DNA of 64,000 bases from Phytophthora colocasiae (GCA_018806915.1 JAGKQI010000105.1:3100001-3164000), one strand, 5' to 3'; positions 9,397-20,241 are shown, counted from the stretch's first letter. The notes: a model not told the origin generated them from the sequence alone. A program made the numbers and translations.

Positions 9397-10974
9397 ATGC
9401 TGACGGTTGACCGCATGACCGATAAACTCTCGTCCAGCGTTACAGTCGCTGTAGTCACTGGATTTGTAGTGTTCCCCTTAGCTTGGCGTCTACTATCTAC
9501 CAACGATGGCAACAAGTCTCACGGAACGCGGAAGGTGATACGTCCCTCCACTACCAAGCCATTCCTCGGCAACACTTTAGACGTCATCGGAAACGTTCCG
9601 ATTCGTCATGACTGGATCGCCAGCTTGTGCGCAGAAGCGAAGGGCGAACCGGTGCTGCTTCAGTCTTTGGGGACGCCAGATATGACTCTGCTGTCCACCC
9701 CGGAAGCTTTTGAAGATGTTTTCAAAAAACAGTTCGACAATTTCCCTAAAGGAGCTAAAAAGGGGGAATATCTCCGAGAACTTCTGGGAGAAGGGATCTT
9801 CGCAGTGGACCATGAGAAATGGTATCATCAACGTAAAATCGCGAGCAATTTGTTCTCCATGCGAGCGTTGAGAGACTCCATGACGAGTATTATCCAGCGC
9901 CATTTGGTCGTCTTGGAGCGGATTTTCCATCGGGCAGCAGACACCAAAGACACAATCGACATGTTCCGACTGCTAAATCGCTTCACAATGGAAGCTTTCA
10001 CTGAAATCGGCTTCGGGGTGCAGATGAACTGTCTGGATGCCGACAAAGAACATCCGTTCCAGACTGCGTTCGATCGCATCCAGCAGTCGTTGGCTCAACG
10101 TTTTATCCGACCAAGTTGGTTCTGGAAGGCTCAACGTTTGCTAAGTATGGGGGCTGAAGGACAAGTGAAACAAGATATGGACGTGATCAACTCCACTATC
10201 TTCGACATTGTGACCCAGACTCTCGAGCATCGAGCGAAGGACACTAAGGAGCACGAAAAAGGAGACAAAGACATCGTTTCTCTGTTCTTGGACGACCTGA
10301 AAAAGTCGGGAAATGCAGACGAAAGCAACTTTGATCCCACGTATCTTCGGGATATCGTCGTGAACTTCATCATTGCTGGTCGAGACACGACAGCTCAAGC
10401 GCTAAGTTGGTTATTCTACTGTTTAAGTCAGAACCCAGAGGTTGAAACCAAGATTCGAGAGGAAATCTACGCGAAACTGCCCAAACTATCCAACGGACAA
10501 TGCAGTCCTTCAATGGACGATGTGAGTGAACTTACGTACGTTGAAGCTGCTCTGAGAGAGACACTTCGGTTGTACCCGTCTGTCCCCATCGTCAGTAAGC
10601 AAGCAGTTCATGATACGGTGCTGTCGGATGGCACCTTTATCAAGGCTGGAACAATGGCTGGATTGCCAATGTACGCTTTAGGACGGATGCCACACGTTTG
10701 GGGACCTGATGCTGCCCAGTTCAAACCGGAACGATGGATCGATTCGCAAACGGGTAAACTCATCTCCGTCTCAGCTTTTAAGTTCGTGGCTTTCAATGCT
10801 GGTCCACGTTTGTGTTTGGGCAAGAACCTCGCTATGTTGGAGATGAAGTTGATCGTTGCGTCCTTACTGAGCAAATATCACGTTCAGCTGGAAAACCCCG
10901 AGAATGTCACGTACGGAATCTCCGTCACGCTGCCAATCAAGGGACAACTCAATGCCAAGATCTCTGCAGTGTGA
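9397..10974 (+). CDS. Cytochrome P450 monooxygenase, intact
   Basis: The frame encodes 525 aa without introns, the usual P450 length. It has an N-terminal membrane anchor (about residues 13-32), the I-helix motif IIAGRDTTAQ, the ExxR helix (EAALRETLRLYPSVP), FKPERWID, and the haem loop FNAGPRLCLG with Cys near residue 473 as haem ligand. P450s use a reductase and O2 to hydroxylate their substrates at the ER. Overall character (long-chain CYP86-like) suggests fatty-acid or lipid hydroxylation, but the substrate cannot be read from the sequence. A convergent paralogue ends 71 bp away at 11046. The start at 9397 is used; the next Met at residue 7 is possible. Confidence 0.93.
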   Translation: MLTVDRMTDKLSSSVTVAVVTGFVVFPLAWRLLSTNDGNKSHGTRKVIRPSTTKPFLGNTLDVIGNVPIRHDWIASLCAEAKGEPVLLQSLGTPDMTLLSTPEAFEDVFKKQFDNFPKGAKKGEYLRELLGEGIFAVDHEKWYHQRKIASNLFSMRALRDSMTSIIQRHLVVLERIFHRAADTKDTIDMFRLLNRFTMEAFTEIGFGVQMNCLDADKEHPFQTAFDRIQQSLAQRFIRPSWFWKAQRLLSMGAEGQVKQDMDVINSTIFDIVTQTLEHRAKDTKEHEKGDKDIVSLFLDDLKKSGNADESNFDPTYLRDIVVNFIIAGRDTTAQALSWLFYCLSQNPEVETKIREEIYAKLPKLSNGQCSPSMDDVSELTYVEAALRETLRLYPSVPIVSKQAVHDTVLSDGTFIKAGTMAGLPMYALGRMPHVWGPDAAQFKPERWIDSQTGKLISVSAFKFVAFNAGPRLCLGKNLAMLEMKLIVASLLSKYHVQLENPENVTYGISVTLPIKGQLNAKISAV

Positions 10975-11045
10975 AGATTTTCAGTATTAAGGTTAACTAC
11001 TTTCTTTCTGAGCCAACTTGATAATGCATTGCTTTTCCGTACAAA

Positions 11046-12626
11046 CTAGGCGTGTGCAGGCCAAGGCTGTAATATTTTGACATTCAGAGCTCCTTTCACT
11101 GGTAGTGTCAATGACAAATCGTACGTCACAGCTTCCGGATTCAGCACTTCAATGTGGAATTTGCTCATCAATCCAACGACAACCAACTTCATCTCCAACA
11201 TGGCCAAGTTCATTCCAAGACACATGCGAGGACCAGCGTTAAACGACGCGAATTTGTACGCAGATACAGCGATGAGCTTCCCAGTCGCAGAGTCGATCCA
11301 ACGCTCAGGCTTGAACTCTTCAGCATCTGGCCCCCACACTTGTGTCATTCGACCCATTCCGTACGTTGCTAGGCCAATAGCCGAACCTGCAGGTACAAAC
11401 GTTCCATCTGATAGTGTCGTGTCTTCCCGCGTTTGTTTTGGCTCAAACGGGACTGAAGGGTGAAGTCGTAGCGTCTCTTTCAGTGCAGCTTCTAGGTACA
11501 CCAGTTGGCTCACATCTTCCATTGTAGCAGTGTCAAACTTCGGCAATTTGTCCTCAATCTCCTTCCGAATCTCTATTTCCACTTGTGGGTTCTTGGAAAC
11601 ATTGTAGAAGAACCAGCTCAGAGCTTGAGCTGTGGTGTCGCGTCCAGCGATGAGGAAATTCACGACGATATCCCGTAGGTGCTTGAAGTCAAGTTGTTTT
11701 TCGTCAGCATCAACCCTATCGAGGAAAATGGACACAATGTCACCCCTTTTGTTCTTCACCCCCTTTTTAATGTTCGTAGCTCGTTGAGCCAATGCCTTCT
11801 CCACAATCCCCAACACTGTTTCGTCAATAACTTGAATGTCACGCTGGAGTTCGCCTTCAATCCCCACCCCAAACCAACGTTGGGTCTTCCAGAACCAACC
11901 TGGACGTGTAAACCGGAATCGAAGTGTTCGCTGTGCTCGATCGAAAGCTTTCTGGAACGGATGCTCTTCGTCCGAGTCCAGACATCCCATGTGAACTCCG
12001 AAGGCAATTTCCGCGAAGGCTTCGATTGTGAATCGGTTGAAAAGCTTAAACAGATCAAGTGTCTCCTTGTTTTCTTTTGTACGTTGGAGAATTTTGTACT
12101 AGTACAGTGTTGTAGCGTGACGCTGGATAACGACTGTCATGGAATCCCTTAACGCTCTCATTGTGAACAAATTGCTTGCCGTTTTCCGCTGATGGACCCA
12201 CTGTTCACCATCCACAGCGAAGATACCGTCACCGAGTAAATCCCGCAGGTTTTCACACATGAATGGACCTTTGTCGAAGTTGTGGAACTGGGTTTTAAGC
12301 ACATCTTCGAATGCTTCAGGTGTGAAGAAGATCAAGTTAAGAGGGATCCCCAGCGCTCGAACTGCAACAGGCTCAGCGTTAAACTGCTTGCCGATTTGCG
12401 TGGTGAAGTCGTGCATGTCTCCTTTTACCCCATGGATGATGAGGTCCCACGTGTTGCCTAGCAGCGGAAGAGTCGAATCGGGAATGTGAATCTTCTTAAT
12501 AGCATCGTCTTGGTGCTTCTTGCGTCTTGAAACAGCGAGAAGGAGAGCTAAACCACTGACTGCAGCAATGGCCACAATGTCGAGATTGGATTTATCCACG
12601 AGGTGGGAGATTGCCAACATCTTCAC
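11046..12626 (-). pseudogene. Cytochrome P450 paralogue with one in-frame TAG
   Basis: The frame is continuous from an ATG at 12626 to a stop at 11046 except for a TAG at 12099-12101. The protein has a membrane anchor, FLIAGRDTTAQ, EAALKETLRLHPSVP, FKPERWID and haem loop FNAGPRMCLG, and is clearly a paralogue of the convergent gene at 9397. At the stop the DNA reads GTACTAGTAC (12096-12105). Compared with the intact paralogue this copy is two codons longer there, and removing six bases (TAGTAC) restores equal length and an open frame. It may be a null allele, a fresh pseudogene, or a base-call artefact. Every other P450 motif is preserved, so inactivation is recent if real. Confidence 0.85.
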
Positions 12627-12833
12627 GTGCGCTCAAGGAGGAAACTTGGATAATGAAGCCTCAGCGGCATCAGTCAGTAGATCAACGGCTACCCCAACGG
12701 TCCAAGTGGTATGAAGGATACTTGAAGTTGTCTGATCGATTATGCCACAACGAATTGCCGTAAACCATCAAGGTGTGAGTACCACTTCGAACGTGCTGAA
12801 ATATCGAACCAATTACCCGTTTTCCTATTGACT

Positions 12834-15710
12834 TTAACCAGCACGGCCGACTCCCTTGGGCATCTTCTTGGTACGGGCGTCTTCGACTTCCTTGTTTTTA
12901 TAATAGTGCGGCGCGAGTTCCATCAACCAGTCGGACTTGATGGGGATCACATTGCGCATGTACTCCTTCGTTGTAAATGCAAGTTCGTGATACACAACCC
13001 AGCGAGGGACTTCCTCCAGCTTGATAAGACACGAACTTGGATGGATATGCACGGACTGCGCCTTCTTGACGGTCTTGTAGTGGCCGGAGTTGTCCAACTT
13101 GGCTGTGTTGTAGAAATACCCGGCACAAACGGCCTTGCGAATCGGCTCGTGGTCGCTGCGATTACTTGTGCGTTCCAGCTCTACGCGATCGCACAGGCCT
13201 TCAAGCTGCTCACGTACATCCCGAGCCGTTTTCAAAGACCGCATGATTACGAAATTCTCGTACGTCCACTGCGTCGAGTAGTTCGTCTCCACCCATTGGT
13301 TGTACACGTTCATCAACGTAATGTGGTCGCCCCCTCCACCACGCGCAAAGTTCAACCGCGCATTATCAGCGTGAACTGCTTTGTCCTTCGGTCGGTAGAA
13401 AATCGAGTTGTTCACACTCAGCATGGCGCAGATTGTCATCACTTCTTCGACGCAGCCAAACTTCTCCGAAGCAAGCAGCGCCTTCGACATCATCGGGTCA
13501 AGAGGGAACTCAGCCATGCGACGCCCCAGCTTCGTCAACTCGCCTAAGCCATTCAAAGCGCCAAGTGCGTAAAGCTGTTCAAGCGAGCGAATCAGCGCCT
13601 TTTCAGGTGGAGGGTCCATGAAGTCGAAGTGAAGCAGATCGTTGATTCCGAGCGATTTCATGAGCAACACCACACTGGCGAGATTGGTGCGTTGAATTTC
13701 CGGCACGGTGTTCTCGTCCAGTTCGTTCTTGTACGACCACGCAGTATAAAGACGAAAACACTTACCGGGGGCAGTACGGCCTGCTCGACCTGCACGCTGG
13801 TTGGCCATAGCCTGGGAGACTGGGGCGACAAGTAAAGACTCCATTCCGGTCTGCGCGTTGTAATTTGTCTGCTTGCAAAAGCCCGTGTCAATAACGTAAC
13901 AGATTCCAGCGATGGTCAGCGATGTCTCAGCGATATTCGTACTCAGCACAACCTTGCGAGCTCCCTCTGGGGTTGGCTCGAACACCTGCGCTTGGCGTTC
14001 GGAGGGTAACGTAGCGTAAATCGGTCGGATGAGTAGTTCGCGTATTCGAGAACCAAGACCTCGTGTGCGTTGCAGTAAAATTTCTTCAGCAGCTTCAATT
14101 TCCTCCTGGCCTGTGAAGAAGACTAAGATGTCTCCAAGCGGTTGCGTGATGTGAATCTGCAGTACCGTCACAATAGCCGCATCCAGGTAGTCGGCCTCAG
14201 GAGCCTTCGTGTACAGAATATCCACAGGGAACATGCGACCAGGAATCTTGAAAATCGGAGCATCGTCAAAGTAGGCACTAAATTTGGTCGCATCTAGCGT
14301 TGCACTGGCCACAATAATCTTGATATCGTCACGGAAACGCGAAATATCCTTGATAAGGCCGAACAAAATGTCCGTACTAAGGGTGCGTTCGTGAGCTTCA
14401 TCGATGATCATGACACTGTAAGACTTCAGGTCGGGCTCCGTCAGGAACTCACGCAGCAGCATACCATCTGTCATGTATTTGATCACCGTCTTGTCACTGG
14501 TACAATCCTCGAATCGAATCGAGTATCCAACTTCATTCCCCAGTTTGACATCCATCTCCTGCGCAACACGAGCAGCCACACTCATAGCAGCAACACGTCG
14601 AGGCTGTGTACAGCCAATGATGCCCAGTTCCGAGTATCCAACTTCGTGGAGAAACTGTGGTATCTGCGTCGTCTTGCCCGATCCAGTCTCTCCTTCAATG
14701 ATAATAACAGGATAGTTTCTAATTGCTTCCAGAAGAGATTCCCGATAGGGATAAACCGGCAGTTGCTTCCTTCCTTCCTGGATACTCAAATGTTTGGCCT
14801 CCTCCATCTTCTTCTTCGCTTCTTTGACATCATCCTCACTCACATGATGTCCCGAGAGCATCTGCTGGGAGATAAAGTCAATTTGATCGTCGAACACAAA
14901 CTCGTCTTCCTCCTCCACTTTCTTGTGTTTATCTTTCGCTCCAAACCGGCTTGTAGCCATCTTCACCTGCGTATCTTCCCACACTTCCTGCTCTGTATGG
15001 AACACTTCTTCCTCCTCGTATCTGTCCGTCAAAAGGTCTTCTCTCTTTCTGGTTCTGTTGCCTTCATTGTCCACTTCTTCATAGGAGTCAGGAATCTGAT
15101 ACCCGTCCACTTCTTCCTTCTTGGATCTTGCCTTGGCTGTCTCTAGGATCCTCTTATTAAGTTCCAGCTGCTCCTGTTCCTTTTTAGACCTCTTCGACTC
15201 GTTAAACAGGACATCTTCGTCCTTTAACTGGAACTCCAGCAGCTCCAACTCCTTCTCCTCCCTCTTTTTAAGATATTCCTGTCTGCTGAGCTCCCTCAGT
15301 CGCTGTAACTTGTCATTAAGTGCGCTCTGTCCGTCATCAACTGCCCCTCTTTTGGCCAGTTGTTTGATCTCTTCGCTTGTAAGACCCCCCGGGGCTTCAG
15401 CAGCCTCCAACTCCTCGGCCTTGCGCTTGCGTTTAGTTCGATCCTCATCACGTTGACGTAAACGCTCAGCGAAGGCGTCGCGTTCCTCACGGTCGCGTAA
15501 TCGCTCACGCTCTTCCGGGGTGAGATTGGCCTCGTCTTGCTCGGCTTCTAACTCCCGTTTGGAGCGGAAGTCGTGGATGATTTCGACATGAGAGGAATCT
15601 ACAGCGTCTTGGGAACGTGCTGTGTTGTTCTCGGAGCTGGTGGAGCGTCGCCGGCGACGGGAGAAGCCGTCGGAGCGCCGCGACTTCCGTGCAGCATCAC
15701 CTCGAGCCAT
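12834..15710 (-). CDS. DHX16: DEAH-box pre-mRNA splicing helicase, DHX16/Prp2 type
   Basis: The protein is 958 aa from the ATG at 15710 ([12 protein letters not shown]); an upstream in-frame ATG at 15749 would add 13 residues but gives a less typical start. The N-terminal third is charged and coiled. The helicase core has [13 protein letters not shown] (motif I), [10 protein letters not shown] (Ia), DEAHERT (II), SATLD (III), [14 protein letters not shown] (IV), [11 protein letters not shown] (V) and QRAGRAGR (VI). HA2 and OB domains follow, and the C-terminus ends [11 protein letters not shown]. The region [17 protein letters not shown] and the overall order match DHX16/Prp2, which drives the B-act to B* remodelling step before the first splicing reaction in the nucleus. 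No introns. Confidence 0.95.
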   Translation of the reverse strand: MARGDAARKSRRSDGFSRRRRRSTSSENNTARSQDAVDSSHVEIIHDFRSKRELEAEQDEANLTPEERERLRDREERDAFAERLRQRDEDRTKRKRKAEELEAAEAPGGLTSEEIKQLAKRGAVDDGQSALNDKLQRLRELSRQEYLKKREEKELELLEFQLKDEDVLFNESKRSKKEQEQLELNKRILETAKARSKKEEVDGYQIPDSYEEVDNEGNRTRKREDLLTDRYEEEEVFHTEQEVWEDTQVKMATSRFGAKDKHKKVEEEDEFVFDDQIDFISQQMLSGHHVSEDDVKEAKKKMEEAKHLSIQEGRKQLPVYPYRESLLEAIRNYPVIIIEGETGSGKTTQIPQFLHEVGYSELGIIGCTQPRRVAAMSVAARVAQEMDVKLGNEVGYSIRFEDCTSDKTVIKYMTDGMLLREFLTEPDLKSYSVMIIDEAHERTLSTDILFGLIKDISRFRDDIKIIVASATLDATKFSAYFDDAPIFKIPGRMFPVDILYTKAPEADYLDAAIVTVLQIHITQPLGDILVFFTGQEEIEAAEEILLQRTRGLGSRIRELLIRPIYATLPSERQAQVFEPTPEGARKVVLSTNIAETSLTIAGICYVIDTGFCKQTNYNAQTGMESLLVAPVSQAMANQRAGRAGRTAPGKCFRLYTAWSYKNELDENTVPEIQRTNLASVVLLMKSLGINDLLHFDFMDPPPEKALIRSLEQLYALGALNGLGELTKLGRRMAEFPLDPMMSKALLASEKFGCVEEVMTICAMLSVNNSIFYRPKDKAVHADNARLNFARGGGGDHITLMNVYNQWVETNYSTQWTYENFVIMRSLKTARDVREQLEGLCDRVELERTSNRSDHEPIRKAVCAGYFYNTAKLDNSGHYKTVKKAQSVHIHPSSCLIKLEEVPRWVVYHELAFTTKEYMRNVIPIKSDWLMELAPHYYKNKEVEDARTKKMPKGVGRAG

Positions 15711-15749
15711 TGGGTATGACTCGCTTTGAAAGTAGTTAATACATTTCAC

Positions 15750-16164
15750 ATTTATTAATTATAGCAGGGAGAGCCCGGACTTGGCTACATTTACATCATC
15801 AACATGGCTACATGAAAATTCAATGCAGCCACTTGAACTGGAAGGTGAAGTCGATGCCTTGACAAATGTGAAAAAGTTAGAGCGAATTGTTTTCTGTGCA
15901 GTTCATTGCTTACCATAATGCTCGAGCTCATATTGTAAGAGAAAGACAACTTCAATCACCAGTAATGGCTGTACGAGATAAAACTGTGTTTCCAGCACGA
16001 AAGCGAGCTGATACAAAGAGAACTTTCGGATCTCCGTTTGAGTTACGTTTCAGTTTGAGATAGACCACCTCAAAAGAAACCTAAAACGCTATTTTCGGAG
16101 TTCAACAGCATATTTCAACTTCATTTCCAGTTAGCATCGCAAGCACCAGCGTCTCCAGAATACC
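15750..16164. other. Intergenic region between DHX16 and Harbinger Myb-like gene
   Basis: 415 bp with no gene. It should hold the promoters of the divergent neighbours and the left end of the Harbinger element. I looked for inverted copies of sequence near 18350-18425 and found none convincing, so the element's left terminus is not located. Confidence 0.5.
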
Positions 16165-17148
16165 ATGATGCCTAGTCAGTCTGACGAGCAGCAGGGCCTC
16201 TCGACTGGAGGTGAACAAGTTGGCAATGCAGTTAACACAGAGCTTGACGCTCGGGAGAGGAAGGCCCTTCTTGCACGACCGCCAATACGCCAGAAATTCG
16301 CTGCTGCAGACGACATAGTTCTTCTTAAGGCCGTGAACACCTTCCGTCCGTGGGCATCTGCTGTTGGGACGTCGAAGGGCATCATGAAGGTCTTTGACGA
16401 CATCGCTATACACTGTCGGCTAGATAAGTCGTTTGGCTTAAATAAACCTGGAACAGCTATGCGTACCCGCTTCACCAATCTCGTCAACCAGTACAAAGCG
16501 GACCAGTGTCAATCGATGCGCAAGTCGGGGTCAGTAGAGGAGTATGCAGAGCGCGAAGTGCTGCTTCAGAATATCGTGGCGCTAATTAGTGACTGGGACG
16601 AAAAAGAAGCGCAACGCAAGGAAGAACAGACAGCCAAGCAGCGCGGCATTGAAAATTCTGGAGAACTTTTGCGCCGTCTTGCAATGGGAGAAATTACATT
16701 CGAGGACGAGGACATAACTGAGGGTCCTTCTGAAGTTAACCATACCACGCATGATGAAGCGGAAGAAGATGTGGAGGAAACAGCACTATCTGATGCGTTT
16801 ATTGCCGCAACACCAATTAAGCGCACTAGTCAATCATCTTCAGGTGCCAGTAGCGGTCGCAAAAAGAAAGTTAGCAAGCGAGAGCGCCTCGATGTAGTGT
16901 CTAATGGAATAACTCGTGCTCTCATGGGTGCAGACGAAGACGATAAGGCCAAGTATAAGTACAAGATGGAGCGCCTTCAGTTTGAGCGCGAGCAAGAGGA
17001 GAAAAAACGAGTTCACGCTACAGAAGAAGCTGAAAAGCGTCGCGCTCATGAACTTCAACTTGAAGATCGTCGTCTCCTGGCAGATGAAGCTCGCGACAAG
17101 CGGATGCAAGAGTTTGTATTGAAAATTCTCCAACAGCAAAAAAACTAA
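16165..17148 (+). CDS. Myb/SANT-like protein of PIF/Harbinger element
   Basis: The frame encodes 327 aa. An N-terminal domain (about residues 45-150: DDIVLLKAVNTFRPWA, then TAMRTRFTNLVNQYK) has the layout of the Myb/SANT-like trihelix found in oomycete proteins beside Harbinger transposases. The C-terminal third is a long charged coiled coil (about 255-325), preceded by a basic patch GRKKKVSKRER that may be a nuclear signal. In PIF/Harbinger elements this second protein helps the transposase enter the nucleus and bind the ends. It converges on the transposase gene; the two stops are 6 bp apart. The frame is intact. The ATG at 16165 is followed at once by a second Met. Confidence 0.75.
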   Translation: MMPSQSDEQQGLSTGGEQVGNAVNTELDARERKALLARPPIRQKFAAADDIVLLKAVNTFRPWASAVGTSKGIMKVFDDIAIHCRLDKSFGLNKPGTAMRTRFTNLVNQYKADQCQSMRKSGSVEEYAEREVLLQNIVALISDWDEKEAQRKEEQTAKQRGIENSGELLRRLAMGEITFEDEDITEGPSEVNHTTHDEAEEDVEETALSDAFIAATPIKRTSQSSSGASSGRKKKVSKRERLDVVSNGITRALMGADEDDKAKYKYKMERLQFEREQEEKKRVHATEEAEKRRAHELQLEDRRLLADEARDKRMQEFVLKILQQQKN

Positions 17149-17154
17149 GTTCCC

Positions 17155-18348
17155 TCATGGTATGTCGTCATGCAGCGCGCTGCCACCCAGATAAAACTCC
17201 AAACTAGGCGGTGCTAGACCAAAATACATAGAAACTTGATTTCTTAATGGCTGCAGGCAAGTATGACAGTTAAACAGAAGCACGGCAACGTAGAAATTTA
17301 GCCCAACAGCACTCTGACGCACTCGTTGCTTCTTGTCCCAATTCATAAACTCCCACAACGTTTTCACACGGCCAAATCCCCATTCAACGCTTTCGCGTAC
17401 ACTGCTCATGCCCTCATTAAAAGTCGCCCCTGCGCTGCTTGCAACAGACGACGGTGAACAAACAAATCTGCCGCACCCGTATGCAGGATCTCCATATATC
17501 ACTCTATTTAAGAAAATTCCGTCCCGATTTTCTTCCATAACCTCTAGGACTCCACTGACACTCAGCATAGTCGAATCGTGCTTTCTCCCTTCTACTGGCC
17601 CAAACAAGCTGACAATTATTCCATCAGGAGCCTGGATACTCTGCCAGTTAAAGCAATGCTTTCTAGGATGACCATTATAAACCGATCTCTGCAAGTTTTC
17701 GTTAGGTAGAGATCCAATTTCACGAGCACTTGGGCGAGATATGTACTGCTTGGTGCCGTCTATAAAACCCCAACATCGGCGAAGCGGAGCACCAGAATTT
17801 CGAGTAGCCATACAATAGGCCTCAATCCTTGACGCAATCAGTTCTTCGTTGAAATACAGTATATCTTTGTGGTTCTTGTAGAGCAAACTAACCGTAGCCG
17901 CAACGATACGGCTGTAAGCAGCAGTAGACCTACCAAACTCGGAAGCTACCGTGTACAGCTTCGACGCCTCAGAAAGTCTTCGGCAAACCATCGCGAATGC
18001 TTCGACTCGTCGCACGTTATCTCCAGCACTAGTTCTAACTCCATCTCGAGGAAGTCTCAGCACAGACGCAAGCAGATGCAGTTGATCCATCGTAAACCGA
18101 AATCGAATGCGTGCTACTGCATCTGACAGCATTTTGTCAAAACGACGAGAATGATCAACAACAGCGGCTGCATCACGCAACCGAAAGCAGTGTAGCTTCT
18201 TGAGCACCCTCATCATCCGCAAAAACCGCTTCTTTCTGCCGCGGGAAAGACGCCACACTTGCTCCAACACGTCCACCGCTTGATCGGCAGTTAGCTTAGG
18301 CCCAACAAACATCGCGCACGTCTTGAAATGGCTGTCACCACCACCCAT
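17155..18348 (-). CDS. Harbinger transposase (DDE superfamily)
   Basis: The frame encodes 397 aa, within the normal range for PIF/Harbinger. Visible catalytic context: first Asp in FIDGTK (D197), HDST after GPVEGRK, second Asp in IYGDPAYG (D287), and Glu in SVEWGFGRVK (E322). These match the DDE_Tnp_4 fold used by Harbinger for cut-and-paste transposition. The N-terminal 180 residues are basic and helical and would bind DNA. The frame is undamaged and all three acidic residues are present, so activity is possible. The nearest host gene, on the same strand, has its stop at 18404. Confidence 0.9.
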   Translation of the reverse strand: MGGGDSHFKTCAMFVGPKLTADQAVDVLEQVWRLSRGRKKRFLRMMRVLKKLHCFRLRDAAAVVDHSRRFDKMLSDAVARIRFRFTMDQLHLLASVLRLPRDGVRTSAGDNVRRVEAFAMVCRRLSEASKLYTVASEFGRSTAAYSRIVAATVSLLYKNHKDILYFNEELIASRIEAYCMATRNSGAPLRRCWGFIDGTKQYISRPSAREIGSLPNENLQRSVYNGHPRKHCFNWQSIQAPDGIIVSLFGPVEGRKHDSTMLSVSGVLEVMEENRDGIFLNRVIYGDPAYGCGRFVCSPSSVASSAGATFNEGMSSVRESVEWGFGRVKTLWEFMNWDKKQRVRQSAVGLNFYVAVLLFNCHTCLQPLRNQVSMYFGLAPPSLEFYLGGSALHDDIP

Positions 18349-18349
18349 C

Positions 18350-18422
18350 TCAACTCAAATACAGCAGGGGTAGGCTTGAGGTAACTGGGTCACTAGCTCA
18401 AACCTACCCATGTTTGAGTTGA
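18350..18422. repeat. Inverted repeat (hairpin) at 3' end of membrane-protein gene
   Basis: Outer arms TCAACTCAAA (18350-18359) and TTTGAGTTGA (18413-18422) are perfect complements. Inner arms GGGTAGGCTTGAG (18368-18380) and CTCAAACCTACCC (18397-18409) match at 12 of 13 positions. The loop is 16 bp. The structure covers the last codons and stop of the gene at 18404. It could be a transposon end or a 3'-end hairpin. Confidence 0.8.
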
Positions 18423-20185
18423 CATACAACCCCTAACCAACGTCTACCTCGAACTGAAGCTGAAACACGCACGAAAAACAGGCTCCGAAAGTTCTCTAAT
18501 GGCGAATAAGCGAACTTGCGCTCGAGAAACATATTGAAGATAATAAGAGAACCAAGTTCCAGTAGTGCGAAAACCAAGATATTGAGCGCAGCTGGAAGTC
18601 CAAAGTTACCAGCTCCACCAGGGTAGAAGACGACGTTTGGTAGATTTTCCAACGTGAGTTTGAACAGTAAGTAGATAAGAGGCACAATGCACTCCACATA
18701 CTCGACCAAAACGAGATATTCGCAGTGGAAAAACAGTTGCAGACCTTGCTTAACCAACTTTTTGGATCTTCGTCCAGATGCAGGATTATGTTTGATCGTT
18801 GCATCAAATATCTCACCGTTGGAAAGTGGATCGATTGTTTCTTCAGAAGATAACAAAGTTGGTGCAATGGCAGTACTTTCGACATGAACACGTCGTGGTT
18901 GTATCCAACGGCGACAAAGGCTTTGCTTGTTCGGTTGTAAGAGTGTGGGGGGTGATATCTTTTTGTAAATCTGTCGTGCTTCCAGAACTTGGAGTGCTGC
19001 TTCTTGCTCGCTCGTCATGACATGAGGAAAACAAGCTCGAAGTCGAATATTTTCGAAAGAACTGATATGAAACGAGCTTGGATCACGAGTAACAGCGAGG
19101 ATTAACGCCATGAGGTTGCTTGCACCCTGGTTACTGAAAAAACTTCTTCGCTTAGATGTGTTTATCTTGAATCGCTCCGAAGAAGCACGTAGCAGTCCAA
19201 ATACAATGTTTGCGTTTGCTTGAACTTCTCGAAATTCCAGTAGCGATTGACCAACATCTGCCCCAATAAACAATATCGACAAAAATGTGCTTCCTGCAGT
19301 CGACATGCACACGGATGCGAAGAGTGTGCCATAGAAATCAACTGTCATTGAAGCAATTCCTGGTATAAAATCTTCCAGTGGGCGACTCGCTCCAACCACA
19401 AAACGTTTCGCTCCAAGTCTCCACAATGGCAGCACGAAAATGACAATAATTCCTCGATAGGCTGCCGGTACAAACTCGTACAACACTTTGTAGAGTGGAT
19501 AAACGTTGGAAAGCATCATGCACGCGTTCACGTATTGGAAGTATTGCTGTAAATTGTGATGACACGGTGCAGTGGTAGACAAGGCTTGCTTCCCAAAGAC
19601 GAGAAACATTACCACTGGAAAATAAATCACCATTAAAAACCCTCCAACGTAAAGCAGCAACGGTATCGGAAACACAAACGACTTCGCCACAAGCATGAAC
19701 ACACCGACGTAAAGAGCTGTAACACCCCACGACACGATTGTCCTTCTTATAAAGGTGGGGTGGATATCTGGAACGAGAATGACCATCTGGGACATGCCAG
19801 CAAAGCACATTATAAAACCTAACAAGCTTAAGCGGATCCAGAAGACCCAGTTCGCTGCCCACCCGTTCGACGGCGAGCAAAGTGGCATACATTCGAGGAG
19901 GATAATCGTCACGAGAGCAGGTAACGGGGTCAGCAAACACACAAGAATGACTCGAGTCCGGGAAGTGTTCGTACAGTAGTGATCGAAGCTTTCGAGACGT
20001 TCAACTGAATAGGAACCTATACGACCCACTTGAATTTTGTTCCATCTCTCCTCCAGACGAGTAAACCACAGGACTACAACGCGATACGGAAATGTCATCG
20101 ACGACGACGACGACACTGATAGGTCTCTCCCTTCAACGCTCTCTGGATGCCGCTCGTGCATTTTTTTTACCGTTTCGAGGACCAA
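18404..20185 (-). CDS. Polytopic membrane protein, oomycete-type, unknown function
   Basis: The frame encodes 593 aa without introns. There are about six hydrophobic segments in the first half (starting ILVCLLTPLPALVTIILL, then WIRLSLLGFIMCFAG, ALYVGVFMLVAKSF, LLLYVGGFLMVIYFPV), a soluble middle of about 200 residues, and two or three segments near the C-terminus (VECIVPLIYLLF, LNILVFALLELGSLIIF). I recognise no catalytic motif. It resembles large lineage-specific oomycete membrane proteins; transport or scaffolding is only a guess. The final residues (QLKHG) and stop come from an inverted repeat, so the natural C-terminus may have been altered. Several Met codons near the N-terminus leave the start uncertain. 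Confidence 0.75.
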   Translation of the reverse strand: MVLETVKKMHERHPESVEGRDLSVSSSSSMTFPYRVVVLWFTRLEERWNKIQVGRIGSYSVERLESFDHYCTNTSRTRVILVCLLTPLPALVTIILLECMPLCSPSNGWAANWVFWIRLSLLGFIMCFAGMSQMVILVPDIHPTFIRRTIVSWGVTALYVGVFMLVAKSFVFPIPLLLYVGGFLMVIYFPVVMFLVFGKQALSTTAPCHHNLQQYFQYVNACMMLSNVYPLYKVLYEFVPAAYRGIIVIFVLPLWRLGAKRFVVGASRPLEDFIPGIASMTVDFYGTLFASVCMSTAGSTFLSILFIGADVGQSLLEFREVQANANIVFGLLRASSERFKINTSKRRSFFSNQGASNLMALILAVTRDPSSFHISSFENIRLRACFPHVMTSEQEAALQVLEARQIYKKISPPTLLQPNKQSLCRRWIQPRRVHVESTAIAPTLLSSEETIDPLSNGEIFDATIKHNPASGRRSKKLVKQGLQLFFHCEYLVLVEYVECIVPLIYLLFKLTLENLPNVVFYPGGAGNFGLPAALNILVFALLELGSLIIFNMFLERKFAYSPLENFRSLFFVRVSASVRGRRWLGVVCQLKHG

Positions 20186-20241
20186 GAAAGAGATTGTTTT
20201 GTCTTGATCTGCTATTTCAAGCCACCGAAAGCTTCAATCAA

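Larger units (their letters stand above)
16165..18348. mobile_element. PIF/Harbinger DNA transposon, coding part
   Basis: Both Harbinger proteins are present with open frames in tail-to-tail arrangement, so this may be an autonomous copy. The terminal inverted repeats and 3-bp target duplication were not identified. An inverted repeat at 18350-18422 just beyond the transposase start is a candidate for one subterminal region. Confidence 0.65.

Noticed and set aside
12828..13547. 239-codon plus-strand frame opposite DHX16
   Set aside because: Lies entirely across the conserved helicase gene and has no motif of its own.
14391..15146. 251-codon plus-strand frame opposite DHX16
   Set aside because: Shadow of the helicase core and N-terminal region; no protein-like features.
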